64,000 nt of DNA from Notospermus geniculatus. Its lineage: Eukaryota; Nemertea; Pilidiophora; Heteronemertea; Lineidae. The position numbers and the translations under genes were made by a program. Below are positions 36,040 to 46,407 of this stretch, one piece after another. Position 1 is the first letter of the stretch. The number at the start of each line of letters is the position of its first letter. The stretch is taken from assembly GCA_002633025.1 (NCBI GenBank), contig NMRB01000184.1, positions 166,147 through 230,146 of the forward strand, given 5' to 3'. The notes beneath the pieces were generated by a model that was not told where the DNA came from, made no database searches, and was given only the letters and a program-made list of their open reading frames with translations.

Positions 36040-36760
36040 AGGTAAGTACCCGGATGATGATCATTTCTGCCAGGCGCCATGACCTCATGACCTGTATGAA
36101 TAATAAGTGGGTGAAGTATTCCACTATTTTTATCATCAGGCCACGTGGAAGTATGAAAAAATGAAATTAGTCATAGATCTGCAGGAAATGATTGCAACTC
36201 TTGGTGATTTGACACAGTTAGTCGTCATAATTGGGTGATTACGACAGGAACTGACCCATTGAGAGAGAACAGGCCAAGAAGAGAACGCCACACCATGCGG
36301 TTGTGAGCTGGCCACGCCCATGATGGCCAGTGACTGATTGAAACGAAAACTGTGTGCTATGCTTGGAAATTCTTCCAAGGCGAGAAATTCTTCCAAGGCG
36401 AGTGAAAGAATATCCCCCCTGCCGGAAAAAAAGGAAATTTTAACCATAGGTTAATATGAGCTGTTCCGCACAGATTTATGGGGGCGTCTGTCTTTCGTAG
36501 CATATTGTCCGTATCTCTTTATTTAGGCGGAGAAAGGAAATTCTGGCTGCGATCTCAGCGAAAATATTTGGGATCGAGGACCAGGACGCAGACAGTTCAT
36601 AGGAGATGAGGCTACCAAAAATTCGGTTTTGGGGGCCGGTTCATAATCAACCGTTTGAATTCTGGAACTATCGGCCACGGTTGTCATTCCAATCATGAAT
36701 TTCTTTTTTTCATGATACGGTACGCGAAATCATTGGACTAAAACGGGCCATTCTTTTGGT
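36040..36760. other. Upstream of dynein LIC, no gene recognised
   Basis: The non-coding flank 5' of the dynein LIC start. The GATGGGCGCCATCTTG around 36020-36035 overlaps a YY1-type GCCATCTTG. Open frames on both strands look like shadows; none has family motifs. Confidence 0.45.
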
Positions 36761-36761
36761 G

Positions 36762-37018
36762 TCCGCCCATTTCGCCTAATCTCAATTCGCCTTCTCTCAG
36801 TTTGCCTTTTCTCATTTTGCCATTTTCAATTTCACCTTTTCTCAATTCGCCTTCGCATATCTTTCCTTGTTCTATTCTGCCTTTGACGGATTTCGTCTTT
36901 TCTTTTGCAAAATAAGAGTAGGGCGAATAAAGACAAAGGCAAGATGAGAGAAGGCGAATTAGGAAGAAGATTTAGACAAATGTGAATTGACAAGGTAGAG
37001 TAAGACAAGGTAAATGAT
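36762..37018. repeat. Palindromic minisatellite, TCTCAATTCGCCTT units
   Basis: The left half (about 36765-36905) is a degenerate tandem array of TCTCAATTCGCCTTT. The right half (36910-37018) is the same array in reverse complement (AAAGGCAAGATGAGAGAAGG). The whole forms a long imperfect hairpin. Confidence 0.8.
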
Positions 37019-37332
37019 AGTTATGTAACAACCTGTCCACCCTGAAACTTGGCGGATTGGACGTGACTTCATCATTAATGGCAACCGTGTAGTAGGCCTA
37101 CCTTCAACAAACGGGACGGGGTCTGGCCGCAGACGATTTTTTATATTATCGGCATCCCCCCCCCGCCAGTTGGCTATCCTGCCTCTGGAACTCGTTTAGG
37201 CATCCACCCGATGCAGGTCAATTACTTATGAGCATCATTGGGAAAACACTGCTCTTCCGTGCCAGGGAAATCTACGAGACATGGTCCTGGAATCTCGAGT
37301 CCACTGTTTCCTTGCTCTAATAATATGGCCTA

Positions 37333-37800
37333 TCCACGTGCAATATTATTGCACAATATGAGGATCAAAATGGGCAATATTATTGCCAATCTTTCTCCCA
37401 TCCATTATGCCAGAAGCACATGACACCCATTTTGGGCCCCATATTGTGCAATAATATTGTACCGTGGAAAAACCGCGGTTGAGTCAGTTGTCAACGTGAC
37501 TCAAGCGGCCCATACATGATCAATATTATTGCACAATGAGGCTCAAAATGGGCAATATTATTGCCAATTTTCTTCTACCCATCATGACAGAAGCACATGG
37601 GCCCCACTTTGGGCAATAAAATTGGATGGTATTGACCGCTTAAAGCTGCCCATACACGATCAATATTATTGCACAATATGAGGATCACAATGGGCAATAT
37701 TATTGTCAATCTTTCTTCTAATTATCATGCTAGAAGCACACGTACACCCATTTGGGCCCCATATTGTGCAATAATATTGCGCCGTGTATGGGCGGCTTTA
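37333..37800. mobile_element. Three neighbouring CAATATTATTGCACAAT MITEs
   Basis: Copies at about 37333-37468, 37507-37640 and 37644-37798 share CAATATTATTGCACAATATG, GGGCAATATTATTGCCAAT and CAGAAGCACA blocks. The third has full inverted ends AAGCTGCCCATACACG / CGTGTATGGGCGGCTT with TA outside. Each folds into a near-complete hairpin. Confidence 0.85.
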
Positions 37801-38255
37801 GGCCTCGGTCAATGAGTGAAATCAAGGCCTACCAGTGACTTGTGGTTATGGCATAACTACAGATGAAATGTTAAAATCGTAGAGAACTCATGAATAAGTG
37901 CAATCCGTATTGCAATAGGCCGAAAACCTGTCTTTGCAGATCAGAGTGGGCAATCTTAAAGTTTTAAATTAGGCCTACCTATTGCTGGGCCCAAGGGCAA
38001 AATGTATGGAGCAACAAAACGAAGGTCATCGATTTCTTCCATTTGTTAGTGATATGATGATGAAATAATCGGAGCGTTTGAAGAATACATGTAGCTCTTG
38101 GCAATGAACCTTATTGCCACAGGCTACGATCATGAGCCACCAACTTTTGTTTTTGAGAAACAATTCATTACGCTCAATCGATCCAACTTTTTATTTCAGC
38201 GCAAAATCAATTCGAATCAGATCAGCAGATACACAAAGCGCTGAACTTCGGCTGA

Positions 38256-38687
38256 CCGAACGAACTTGTCGTTGGCGGTGGAGTCGGAAAACTGCAGAGG
38301 GTATCGACAAGGGACAAACTTTCAGTCGGCAAGCCGAACTTCGACAACGTCATCAGCACCGTCACTCCAAACAGACTCCACGCAGCAAGCACTCTAGGAC
38401 TGCTTACACTCCTTCGCAGTGCTTTGGAGACTATTTCTACCCTCAAAGCCAAACAGGCGGAATGGTCTTTAAAGCTTTCTGGAGGAGTGTATAGAATCAC
38501 TTCTTCAGAGTGGCTTCTGGTTCACAAATCGACGAACATTGCCAAATATCCTTCAGACTGTGCGGTCGCCATTGTGCGGTTAACCATATGTGCGGTTAAT
38601 GTGCGGTTAACCATAATTTCCGATGTGAAATCAGAGCGTCTCAAGTCGTGTGTTTCAGGCTTCCTCCTTTTTCGTCCGTTTGACTGA
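38256..38687 (+). CDS. Possible coding segment, unrecognised
   Basis: A plus-strand frame stays open for 143 codons after a TGA at 38253-38255 and ends at TGA 38687. It contains GKLQRVSTRDKLSVGKPNFD, TVTPNRLHAAS and LETISTLKAKQAEWSLKL, with C/G-biased third positions in the first half. The first in-frame ATG is at 38424. I do not recognise a family; it may be a fragment of a mobile-element protein or chance. The overlapping minus-strand frame (38222-38500) looks less protein-like. Confidence 0.25.
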   Translation, partial: PNELVVGGGVGKLQRVSTRDKLSVGKPNFDNVISTVTPNRLHAASTLGLLTLLRSALETISTLKAKQAEWSLKLSGGVYRITSSEWLLVHKSTNIAKYPSDCAVAIVRLTICAVNVRLTIISDVKSERLKSCVSGFLLFRPFD

Positions 38688-38693
38688 GATAAT

Positions 38694-38843
38694 AGGGAGG
38701 ATTAGAAATTAAACGATAAACGTAAACTTTACGACAACGTTATTTTTCGTACTACACGTTAACCAGATTTTATACTGCATTTTCGGTACAAAAGTACGTT
38801 GTCGTTAACGTTTACATTTATCGTTTGATTTATAAACCTCCCT
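38694..38843. mobile_element. 150-bp hairpin MITE
   Basis: AGGGAGGATTAGAAATTAAACG...CGTTTGATTTATAAACCTCCCT with continued pairing ACGATAAACGTAAAC / GTTTACATTTATCGT. Nearly the whole element is stem. Confidence 0.78.
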
Positions 38844-39115
38844 AAAAGGTAGGCCTAAACGGGAAAATTATGTTTCAGTATGCCTCGAGTTGTCTATGAC
38901 GTAGCCTAGCTGAGTCGAAGATGTACCGCTATCTCTGTATCACCTATTTAACATACTGGACGGATACAGAAGAAGGCGGTCTGTTGAAGGAGGTTCGTCT
39001 GCTCTTGTTTGAAGTCGTCACATGCCTGGATTATCCAGGATAGGGCACATTGGCAGATAACTCCGAAACTGTGAAACGTTGAATAAAATTTATGCTGATT
39101 CAGCGATTTTTGCAA

Positions 39116-39134
39116 TGACGTCACCTTGACGTCA
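39116..39134 (+). promoter_or_regulatory. Two perfect CRE palindromes
   Basis: TGACGTCA at 39116-39123 and again at 39127-39134, centre-to-centre 11 bp, 60-75 bp upstream of the ATG at 39194. This is the consensus CREB/ATF site. Use as a promoter element is inferred from position. Confidence 0.55.
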
Positions 39135-39193
39135 GTACGCCAAGCAAGCGATGATTATGGTTCCGCACGGCAGAAGTTTGGCGGAATGTTAGA

Positions 39194-40573
39194 ATGAGGA
39201 GTAACTCTTATGATCGGTATACCAATGTCGCGGTTGACTGGGGCATCTCAGCACCTGACCTTGGCTATCAACACGTTCTCTCAGTCTTGTTTTGTGCTGT
39301 TATGTGCGTCCAACGACAGAGATGCTCAACATTCAATATATTACCCGAAAATGAACGATTTGTGTGCCAGTTAAACGAGAAAAGAGGAACGTGCATGGAA
39401 AAGGAAGAGGCATTCCAATACGCAGGGGCCAGGATGTTTCAAGAAAAGGTGATAAACGTCTCTCATTCTTCCTATCCTCTTTATAAGTCCATGTGTTTTG
39501 AGATTTTTGCTTGCATTTTATTGTTTTATAATGGTTGCTTCATTTCTAAATGACGTCACATAGACAAAAACCGTCACGCAAAATTACCATTTAATCAAAC
39601 GGCTACCATTTATACCTTCACTTCCTCGGCATCGAGTGCGCAAGGACGATAAATTAGTCATTAGATTCCTCTACACACGCCCTTGGGCTGTGATATCTTA
39701 TGTCGAACACCCCATACCTTGGTTAAGGGTCCTCGTCTATAGGCCACACGGTCAAAAACACTACCGGCTTTCGGCCAACTAAATTCAATATTTCGGTCAG
39801 ATTATACATGCCGAGTGCTGTCGCATAAATTCTACATTTTCATGCGTATCGAACGCCTCTCTCGGCGTCTTGCGCACTTGTCCTCATATCAGTTTAAAAT
39901 CGACCGAAAAGTTCTTCTGTATCATATACTGAATGGAACTTACGTCGGACGGCTTCTAATACCCCACAACGAAACATGTAAATATGGTAACAGACATGAA
40001 GGCCCGCTGTTTGAAATGTGGGGCTTGTCGCCGATGGTTACTTTCCATTGCCGATCGCTCAGACAGCGGGTGATTATGATCAGCACGTATGATATAATCC
40101 CGAGACGCACGGACGACAGACTGGACTACGTGATGTCACTCAAAAGCACCATCACCTTCGTCCACGACCAGGATATGGTATCAGGCTGTATGTCCAAAGT
40201 AGATGCAAGAACGAACTTTTACGTCCTCTCCAGCTCTCACGAGTTCTTTATTCTCCATAATGTGCTGGACGGTTCATCTAAGAAGCAGCGACGGAAGGAC
40301 CCCGTACCGGTCGGAAATCTGATAGCGAAAAACTGGACGCTAGGTCTCGTTATATATTGGACTCGGAAACGGCCGAACGTTTTCGTGGCGTATCAGATTG
40401 GCTGTTTTCCGCCAAGCGATCAAGGCATCAGTCATATTCAGGCGGACATGATCGGAGAAAAATCCTTAAAATTGCACGGAATTACAAGTTATGCTGAAAA
40501 GGTAGCCACTTATCAAGATGAGAAAATATACCGTGTTGAATCTGACCATGTTAACCTATATAGGCCTACTTAG
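39194..40573 (+). CDS. PAN/apple-like exon followed by novel domain (copy A)
   Basis: 39194-39448 encodes a cysteine-bearing segment (CAVMCVQRQRCSTFN, FVCQL) that resembles a PAN/apple domain; a donor may follow the QEK codons. From a candidate acceptor at 39799-39800, one long frame runs to TAG/TGA at 40573, with its first ATG at 39842 (about 243 aa). This product has KVLLYHILNGTYVGRLLIP, MVTFHCRSLRQRVIMISTYD, FYVLSSSHEFFILHN and LGLVIYWTRKRPNVFVAYQ. It is clearly related to copy B at 40841. I do not know the domain. The phases of the proposed PAN exon and the long frame do not join cleanly at the sites I picked, so the gene model is uncertain; the two parts could be separate exons with another join. 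Confidence 0.5.
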
Positions 40574-40840
40574 GGCATAATAGACCATTAATTTTGTTTT
40601 TATAAGGCTGAATCTTTTGAAGGAGCCTATAGTGCCAATTTTTCTGGACAGCCGGCGCCACCATCCCGTGCGCATCACTCTCCAACCCCAGGGATTAACT
40701 ACGTTGTCGGCGAATGGACCTGATGTACTTCGTACATTTTGTATTTTTTTCGTAGTTCGTATTGCTGTCGCTAGGCGGCTCCCTCTACGTCGGTAGAGAT
40801 CGCATACCGTGCTCCTTTAATGATTTTACGTTTAAAATAG

Positions 40841-41557
40841 GATGTTAGGAGAATCAGTCTGGTGTATGCTGGACGAATCCCCTTGCTGCCCCCGTTAAGT
40901 GCACGAAAACACGACATATGGACTTACCAACAGAGCTCGGGGAAGTTAGTATTAACAAAAGTGCCGCACAAGACGCCATTTAATCAAATTCTTATTTATC
41001 AAAAGGGGCGTCGCAAATACAGTGTATTGCACCGTTCACGTTACTACAGCAAGGACGTAGAATGTTTGGCGGAAAAGTTATACCGTGAGTTCATGGTCTG
41101 TTTTAGTAATCCACGGCCAGAATTACGTGACTTTGTATTTTATAACACAATTAACGGGGAGTTCTCTGGGGGGTTATCAATTCCCAGACAAGACGTCTGC
41201 TTCGCTGCTACTCCACAAATTACATTTGGTGTTGGGGTTTTTAACAGTGTCGTCGTCCATTGTTCACTTGCTGATCGCTATAAAATAACTCTTTACGACA
41301 TGTTCGAAAGTAACAGAACAGGGAATCTTCGTTTGATTCTTAAAAATGGCGTTGATATCCCAGCAAATACCCAAAATATCATCCTGGGACATGATTTTCA
41401 TGTATACGCTCTTGTCGCCCCGCGTATCATTGCGTTCCGCAAAAGCAACATGTACCAACCGATGGAATATCTCGTCAGAGCGGGAGAAGAATTGAATCAC
41501 TGCAAGAGCATGGTGTTCGCCGTGGACTCCTTCTCCGACATGCTGTTGTTGATGTGA
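40841..41557 (+). CDS. Novel-domain ORF, tandem paralogue (copy B)
   Basis: An open frame of 238 codons follows a TAG/acceptor-like AG at 40838-40840. There is no ATG until 41093, suggesting an upstream exon. It aligns with copy A over the centre: FVFYNTINGEFSGGLSIP, VVVHCSLADRYKITLYDMF and FHVYALVAPRIIAFRKSN. An overlapping plus frame continues to 41826 (WFKQNFTPKDGLAKRR, YHFWRSDGSLLHLFRP) and might be a further exon or frameshifted tail. The antisense strand (41497-42111) is also open for 204 codons, so the strand of the last part is unsure. No family recognised. Confidence 0.45.
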   Translation, partial: DVRRISLVYAGRIPLLPPLSARKHDIWTYQQSSGKLVLTKVPHKTPFNQILIYQKGRRKYSVLHRSRYYSKDVECLAEKLYREFMVCFSNPRPELRDFVFYNTINGEFSGGLSIPRQDVCFAATPQITFGVGVFNSVVVHCSLADRYKITLYDMFESNRTGNLRLILKNGVDIPANTQNIILGHDFHVYALVAPRIIAFRKSNMYQPMEYLVRAGEELNHCKSMVFAVDSFSDMLLLM

Positions 41558-42194
41558 GCGGCCCAGGCCCGCATGTTGTCTGGTTCAAGCAGAACTTCAC
41601 CCCCAAAGATGGCCTTGCAAAGCGCCGAATCTACAAAAGCGCCATCTTTCTGACGATACACACGGTAGTTTCCCCGCCAATTAGAGATCCTGTGACTGGT
41701 CATTATCACTTCTGGCGAAGTGACGGCTCCTTGCTGCATCTTTTTAGGCCTAAACAGATACCTGCTGGTGCTAAGGAATATCTGATAGCCGTTGATATTT
41801 ACAAGAGAAGATACCATAGGGTATGAAATTGACGACTCACAGGATTCGCCACCTGGTGTGCGAGGTGAATCTTTGTGCGAGGTGTGCGAGGTGAAGAAGA
41901 ATCTTTGTGACACGGTCGGACGGACACACCTATCCGTTTCACAAGAAGTCCTCCCATTCCGTCGCTCCTTTTGGCATGCCATATTTACTTTATTGAATGC
42001 TGATTGGTTGTGAGAAAATGGGATTTTCCTGGATCTGGCATTCACGTTCGCTTTAGCGGCTGCTGTGTAGGAAAGGACACGTTTGACCGTTTTTTGCACG
42101 CCGGGGCCCACTCATTTAGAAGAGTGAAGCAATGCTGGACTCCGTCAAAAGATTTCGTGTAATCATCGGGGTGTGTTTCACGTCGGATCTTTCC

Positions 42195-43106
42195 TACACT
42201 GTAAATCTAAAATGTTTAAAGTCTGAACACGAAACTAAACGGGAATATGCAACATATTTTAAACATCTAAACGCGTTTAGTTCTCCATATTCCAACGAAA
42301 TAGATTAATGTGTTTCCATGACGGCAAAAAATTATTAAACCGACTGATTTAGACTGAAAAAATGACAAAAAAAAGCGTTGGAAGATGAAGGAAAAAAGTA
42401 TAAAAAGGCACGCAGTAAAGAGTGAATAATACCAGCAGGCAGATTCGATCCAGGGCCCACCTGCAACATGCATAATCTGGACCAACGCTCTAACCACTAC
42501 GCCACTGGGAGAATTTTTCTTTGGGTAACTCGGAAAACCTGTCTACTGTATTATTTCCTCCTGAACGTTAAAGCGTGAAGTTATACCTGGAATAAGTTTA
42601 TTTCACCTTTATGCATCTGATTTATATCTTTTATATCCTGGGGGGAAAAAATTCGCCGGCGGGAGATATAGCGAAACGACAAATTTGACCAATTCCACCC
42701 GAGCCGTGAACCAGCCCTAAACACGAAGTTCAGGATTCCTTCATGTTTCGTGTTTAGGGGAAACTGAACGAGATGTTTATAAGTTAAACAAGACATTGAC
42801 AAGACATTTAGATTTACTGTTTTCTAAATGCAGTGTTTAGGTCATCTGTCCATTTCTAATGGAAAACTAATCGCGTTTAGATGTTTAAAAAGTGTTGCAT
42901 ATTCCCGTTTAGTTTTGTGTTTAGACTTCAGATTTACAGTACAACAAATGATATATTTCGGCATTTTAGGCAACAAAACGTATGTTTCTAGGCGGATAGA
43001 ACGCCTGTCCTGATGATATGTTCAGTTATATTCACGTAATGTGTTAAGTTGTGTTTTGTTAAACACAAAACTAAACGCTAAACGCGTCACCTGGATTTAC
43101 AGTGTA
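42195..43106. mobile_element. TA-target MITE with CACTGTAAATC ends
   Basis: Ends CACTGTAAATC and GATTTACAGTG with TA outside, Tc1/mariner-like. Internal inverted arms (42200-42278 and 42870-42940) share GTTTAG-rich words (ACGCGTTTAGATGTTTAAA). A tRNA-derived SINE (42434-42512) lies inside. Confidence 0.7.
42434..42512 (-). repeat. tRNA-derived SINE head
   Basis: The minus strand reads AGTGGCGTAGTGGTTAGAGC (A box) and, about 45 nt later, CTGGATCGAATCTGCC (B box, GGWTCGAATC). It is too degenerate for a functional tRNA. Nested within the element at 42195-43106. Confidence 0.7.
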
Positions 43107-43387
43107 CGTGTATGAATACTTATACATCCCACATCACAAGAAGATGTAGTGACGGTTTCCTAAACGAACATACGATATGGTCCACCTGATTTTGGCGGCA
43201 ATGTATTACACGTACATTTTGTTATAATTCATACATAGACTTTGTCACCTAAGACATCTAAAACAGCAGCTGTATTACGTCAGTGAAGTTTCAATTGGTT
43301 ACTGAACAGTAACCAATTGTAACAGATTTTTCTCTGGAATGTAGATAGATTTCGTCCGCATCCACTTGGCGACTGAATATCTAAAGG

Positions 43388-43393
43388 TTTATT
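43388..43393 (-). terminator. Candidate poly(A) signal of the adenylyl cyclase
   Basis: TTTATT on plus is AATAAA on minus, 132 bp beyond the cyclase stop codon (43525-43527). Confidence 0.55.
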
Positions 43394-43524
43394 TGTACAT
43401 GTATAGGAGGTAGAATAATTTCTAACTGAACTATTTCCCATTGTCTATCAGTCTATAGCACCATAGTTTCATCAACGTCATCATCATCACATTATCTTAA
43501 AAAGATTGTCCTGATGAACATCGC

Positions 43525-46386
43525 CTAAAGTTTCGTCACGACTTCATTCGGCTCATCTGACGGTTCGTCGTCCCGCACCTCGTCCTCGGCGGCGCTGTCT
43601 TTAGGACTTGGATCTGCGTCCAAGGTCGTTGACTTTGTCCCAGTTGACTCAGCTTCAAGACCCGTAGTTCTCCCGTTGGATTTGACGGGTGAGTTATATT
43701 TCGCGCCAACGCTTGGGCTGACGTAATATAACGTCATCTCTCCTTTTCCCTTGACCTCCTTTATCCGGGGTGTATCACATCCAATGCCCTCCAGCGCGAG
43801 TATGTCTCTGGTGTCTGCTGGAACCTGAAAAAAACGTCGATTTGATTGGTTCTCGATCCCGGTAGGTTGATGACTCAAAGGCGTTGATTGGTGGAAATTC
43901 CATTGATTGCTCTTTTCTTGACCAATCAGCGCGTAAAACCGACAGGCGCTACCTAGTCTGGTTCTCTGGCCGTCCGACGGTGGCGCTGACTGATGATTCA
44001 GACAAGAATCATCAATGCGTGCCAGCGGCGGACGGACAGGAAACCAGGTAGGCGCTACCGATCTCCGTGGATCTGGAAACAACCTGTAGATTTTGGGATT
44101 ACGGGTCTCGCCACCAGTCGAAAACTGCCATTTGTGACCTACCTGAATCCGGCCTTTCTTTCCGTGACTTTCCATCCGACTTGCAATGTTAACCGTGTCC
44201 CCCCAAATGTCATATTGCGGCTTCTGAGCCCCTACCACACCAGCAATGACCTCACCATGATTAATACCTTCAAGAAAGAAAGATTTCGTGTAAGAAAACC
44301 ACCCCATCACCACGTAAAAGTGGTAACCTGGTCTTGTCTGCCGCACTGCCCCCTAGCGGAAGACGACCTACCTATACGTAAACCTGATTCGTCATTGAAT
44401 GAATGTTTATTCAGATAGGTCATGTCTTCCATCATATCAAAAGCAAACAGCACCATCTGGCGGGCGTGTTTCCTTGACGACGCATCATCATGCTGGTCTG
44501 TTTTCTGAAAGGGGAAAGAATAATTGCGAATCAGGAAGATCCTCGCGTGGCATGCTGAAACTGTTGTCAACATTTTCCTCTGCTGATGACTGCTGAGGTA
44601 TGGTACAGTAGGGCAAGTGACATCCGTGATTTGACGGATCACACGGCGTATGTCCTAATGTGACATTGCAGAGTACTGAAATGTACCATCGGCGGGGCGC
44701 CGCCTACACTCCCGCCGCGGCGCTCATTCCACAGAGGAATGAGCGCGGGAGTGTAGCGGTATTCGGGTAAAGACGGGCACCAGTCTCGGCGCCGGCAATA
44801 TGTCTTCGCGGAGCACGTGTCCTCGGCTGCCACCAAAGGAGGCTGCCGTCGAGGTGCCTCCTGCGCATGCGCCAGTTTAATCCTTACCTCTTTCTCCTCT
44901 AAGCCAGCAGCCGCCATGTATGTGGTGTTTATACTTTTGATCTTCTCTATGCATCTGTACTCCGGTTTGTCCAGAAGCTAATTGGAGAAACGGGATTGAA
45001 AATTAACAGTTAAAGCTTCCATAGGAAGTTTAATCTTGGGGACAACCACTCAGATGGTACTGCCACCTGTCGCTGGGTGCTCACGCGCAGGACTAAAGTT
45101 GTACCAGATAGATAATGTCTTGAAGAAAGAAGGCCTAGTTTTCCTTTTATGCCGACGAAGAATCCGAATTTGTCGTTGTCGCTGTAGCGACTGACTGCCG
45201 GAGTATAACTAACCTTATCAAAAACTATGAGTATTTCGTTCAGAAGTCTGATGGAGCCGATTCCACTCCCGGTGACTGGGTTTTCTTCGTAAAGAAACCC
45301 TACGATGGTCGCGAACATGACTGTCACTTGATCATAATGGCGGTGGTAAACTTCCTGCGAGAGAAATAAACACGGATGATACGAACGACGACGACGATCA
45401 GCTCCCTAAGTCTGGAGGGAAGGCTTCAGCACCAAATCTAACAAGAAACGTGTAACTGCGGGACGAGCATGCCTTACCATTTTGTCTCTATTCGGCTTCA
45501 AGAAATAGTCAGCCACGTGTTTAGGTAAGATGTTTTCCAACAACCTTCTGTTGACTTTTTCGGCTCTTTCTAACGTCCTGTCTTCCTGAGCGATCTTCGT
45601 CTTCCAGAGGTAATTTAGTCGTAGATCGTACTCAATCTATGGGAGAAACTGATGCTCATTAACCGAAAATTCCTTCCCCGGCCGCTATTTTGCAGTAAAT
45701 TCAGACAGAAATCTGTCAGAAGAACAGCAAAGATGTAAAACAAAGGCTACCTCACTTAGAGAACCAGGCACGGANCATGGCGTCCGTCTTGAACGGCCGC
45801 CTGTGGCCATAATCCCCTGACCTCGCTGCCAAAAATTTGGATCCACCCCTAAAAACTGCATAGGTCGTTTCTAGGATTTGAGGTGTCGGGTCGGTGTTGA
45901 CCTACCTGTCGACTGAGAATGAAGAGCGTGACAAAAAGGACGCAGGTGTAGAGAGGGCCTCGAACTTTCAGATGCAGCAAGTCATCGTGACTGATGACAA
46001 TGTCGAAGAGATTGAAGGCGTATCGGTACGCGCCGAAACAGACTCCGTAAAATATGGCTATCATTGCGAATAGAAAGAGGAGTCGGAGTGGGAAGAGAAG
46101 CCGGATGAAGATGCTGCAGGAGATCATACACATCAGGAGGCAGTAGAGGAAATACTGAAAATAGAAAATAAATAAAGTAGGCTAACTCGTGACGAATTCC
46201 TGACGTTAAGCCGACATCGAACACGAATCAACGAATCTATACAGTCCGGTGTGCCAGACAAGTTTTGTGAAGTCCATTGCTTACCGTAGGATAGACACAC
46301 ACTCCATCCTTTTCATACATGTACATCAACGTATCATTGTAAAGACTCAAATTCATTGATCGCAAATCGGCATATTCACAGCTTCC
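43525..46386 (-). CDS. Membrane adenylyl cyclase, 3' half (C2 catalytic domain)
   Basis: Class III cyclase making cAMP from ATP. Eight minus-strand exons: 46386-46285, 46154-45906, 45636-45478, 45354-45214, 44977-44888, 44504-44372, 44267-44143, 43824-43525. Phases agree; 432 aa. The order is an extracellular loop (34 aa), an 83-aa exon with membrane segments, the [25 protein letters not shown] dimerisation region, [28 protein letters not shown] (ATP-contacting Lys), [28 protein letters not shown] (adenine Asp), NIASRME (Asn/Arg catalytic pair) and [12 protein letters not shown]. These are typical of the C2 half of vertebrate-type cyclases, so the visible half looks intact. Acidic tail ending VTKL, a class I PDZ-type C-terminus. 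The first half (membrane set 1, C1) is not seen in the window; a LINE begins about 20 bp past the first acceptor. Confidence 0.93.
44707..44757. repeat. GC-rich hairpin in cyclase intron
   Basis: CTACACTCCCG...GCGCTCATTCC pairs with GGAATGAGCGCGGGAGTGTAG around a 5-nt loop. The surrounding 100 bp is CpG-rich and has another GCGCATGCGC (about 44866). The exons on either side are intact. Family not known. Confidence 0.65.
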
Positions 46387-46407
46387 CTGGAAAAGAGAAG
46401 GAATACA

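Noticed and set aside
35646-36164. 172-codon plus-strand frame
   Set aside because: Overlaps the dynein LIC first exon antisense, has simple (CA)n at its start and no family features; a shadow.
41497-42111. 204-codon minus-strand frame
   Set aside because: Antisense to copy B, whose plus strand is supported by similarity to copy A. The distal part remains uncertain but has no family match.
43993-44418. 141-codon plus-strand frame
   Set aside because: Antisense to two conserved cyclase C2 exons.
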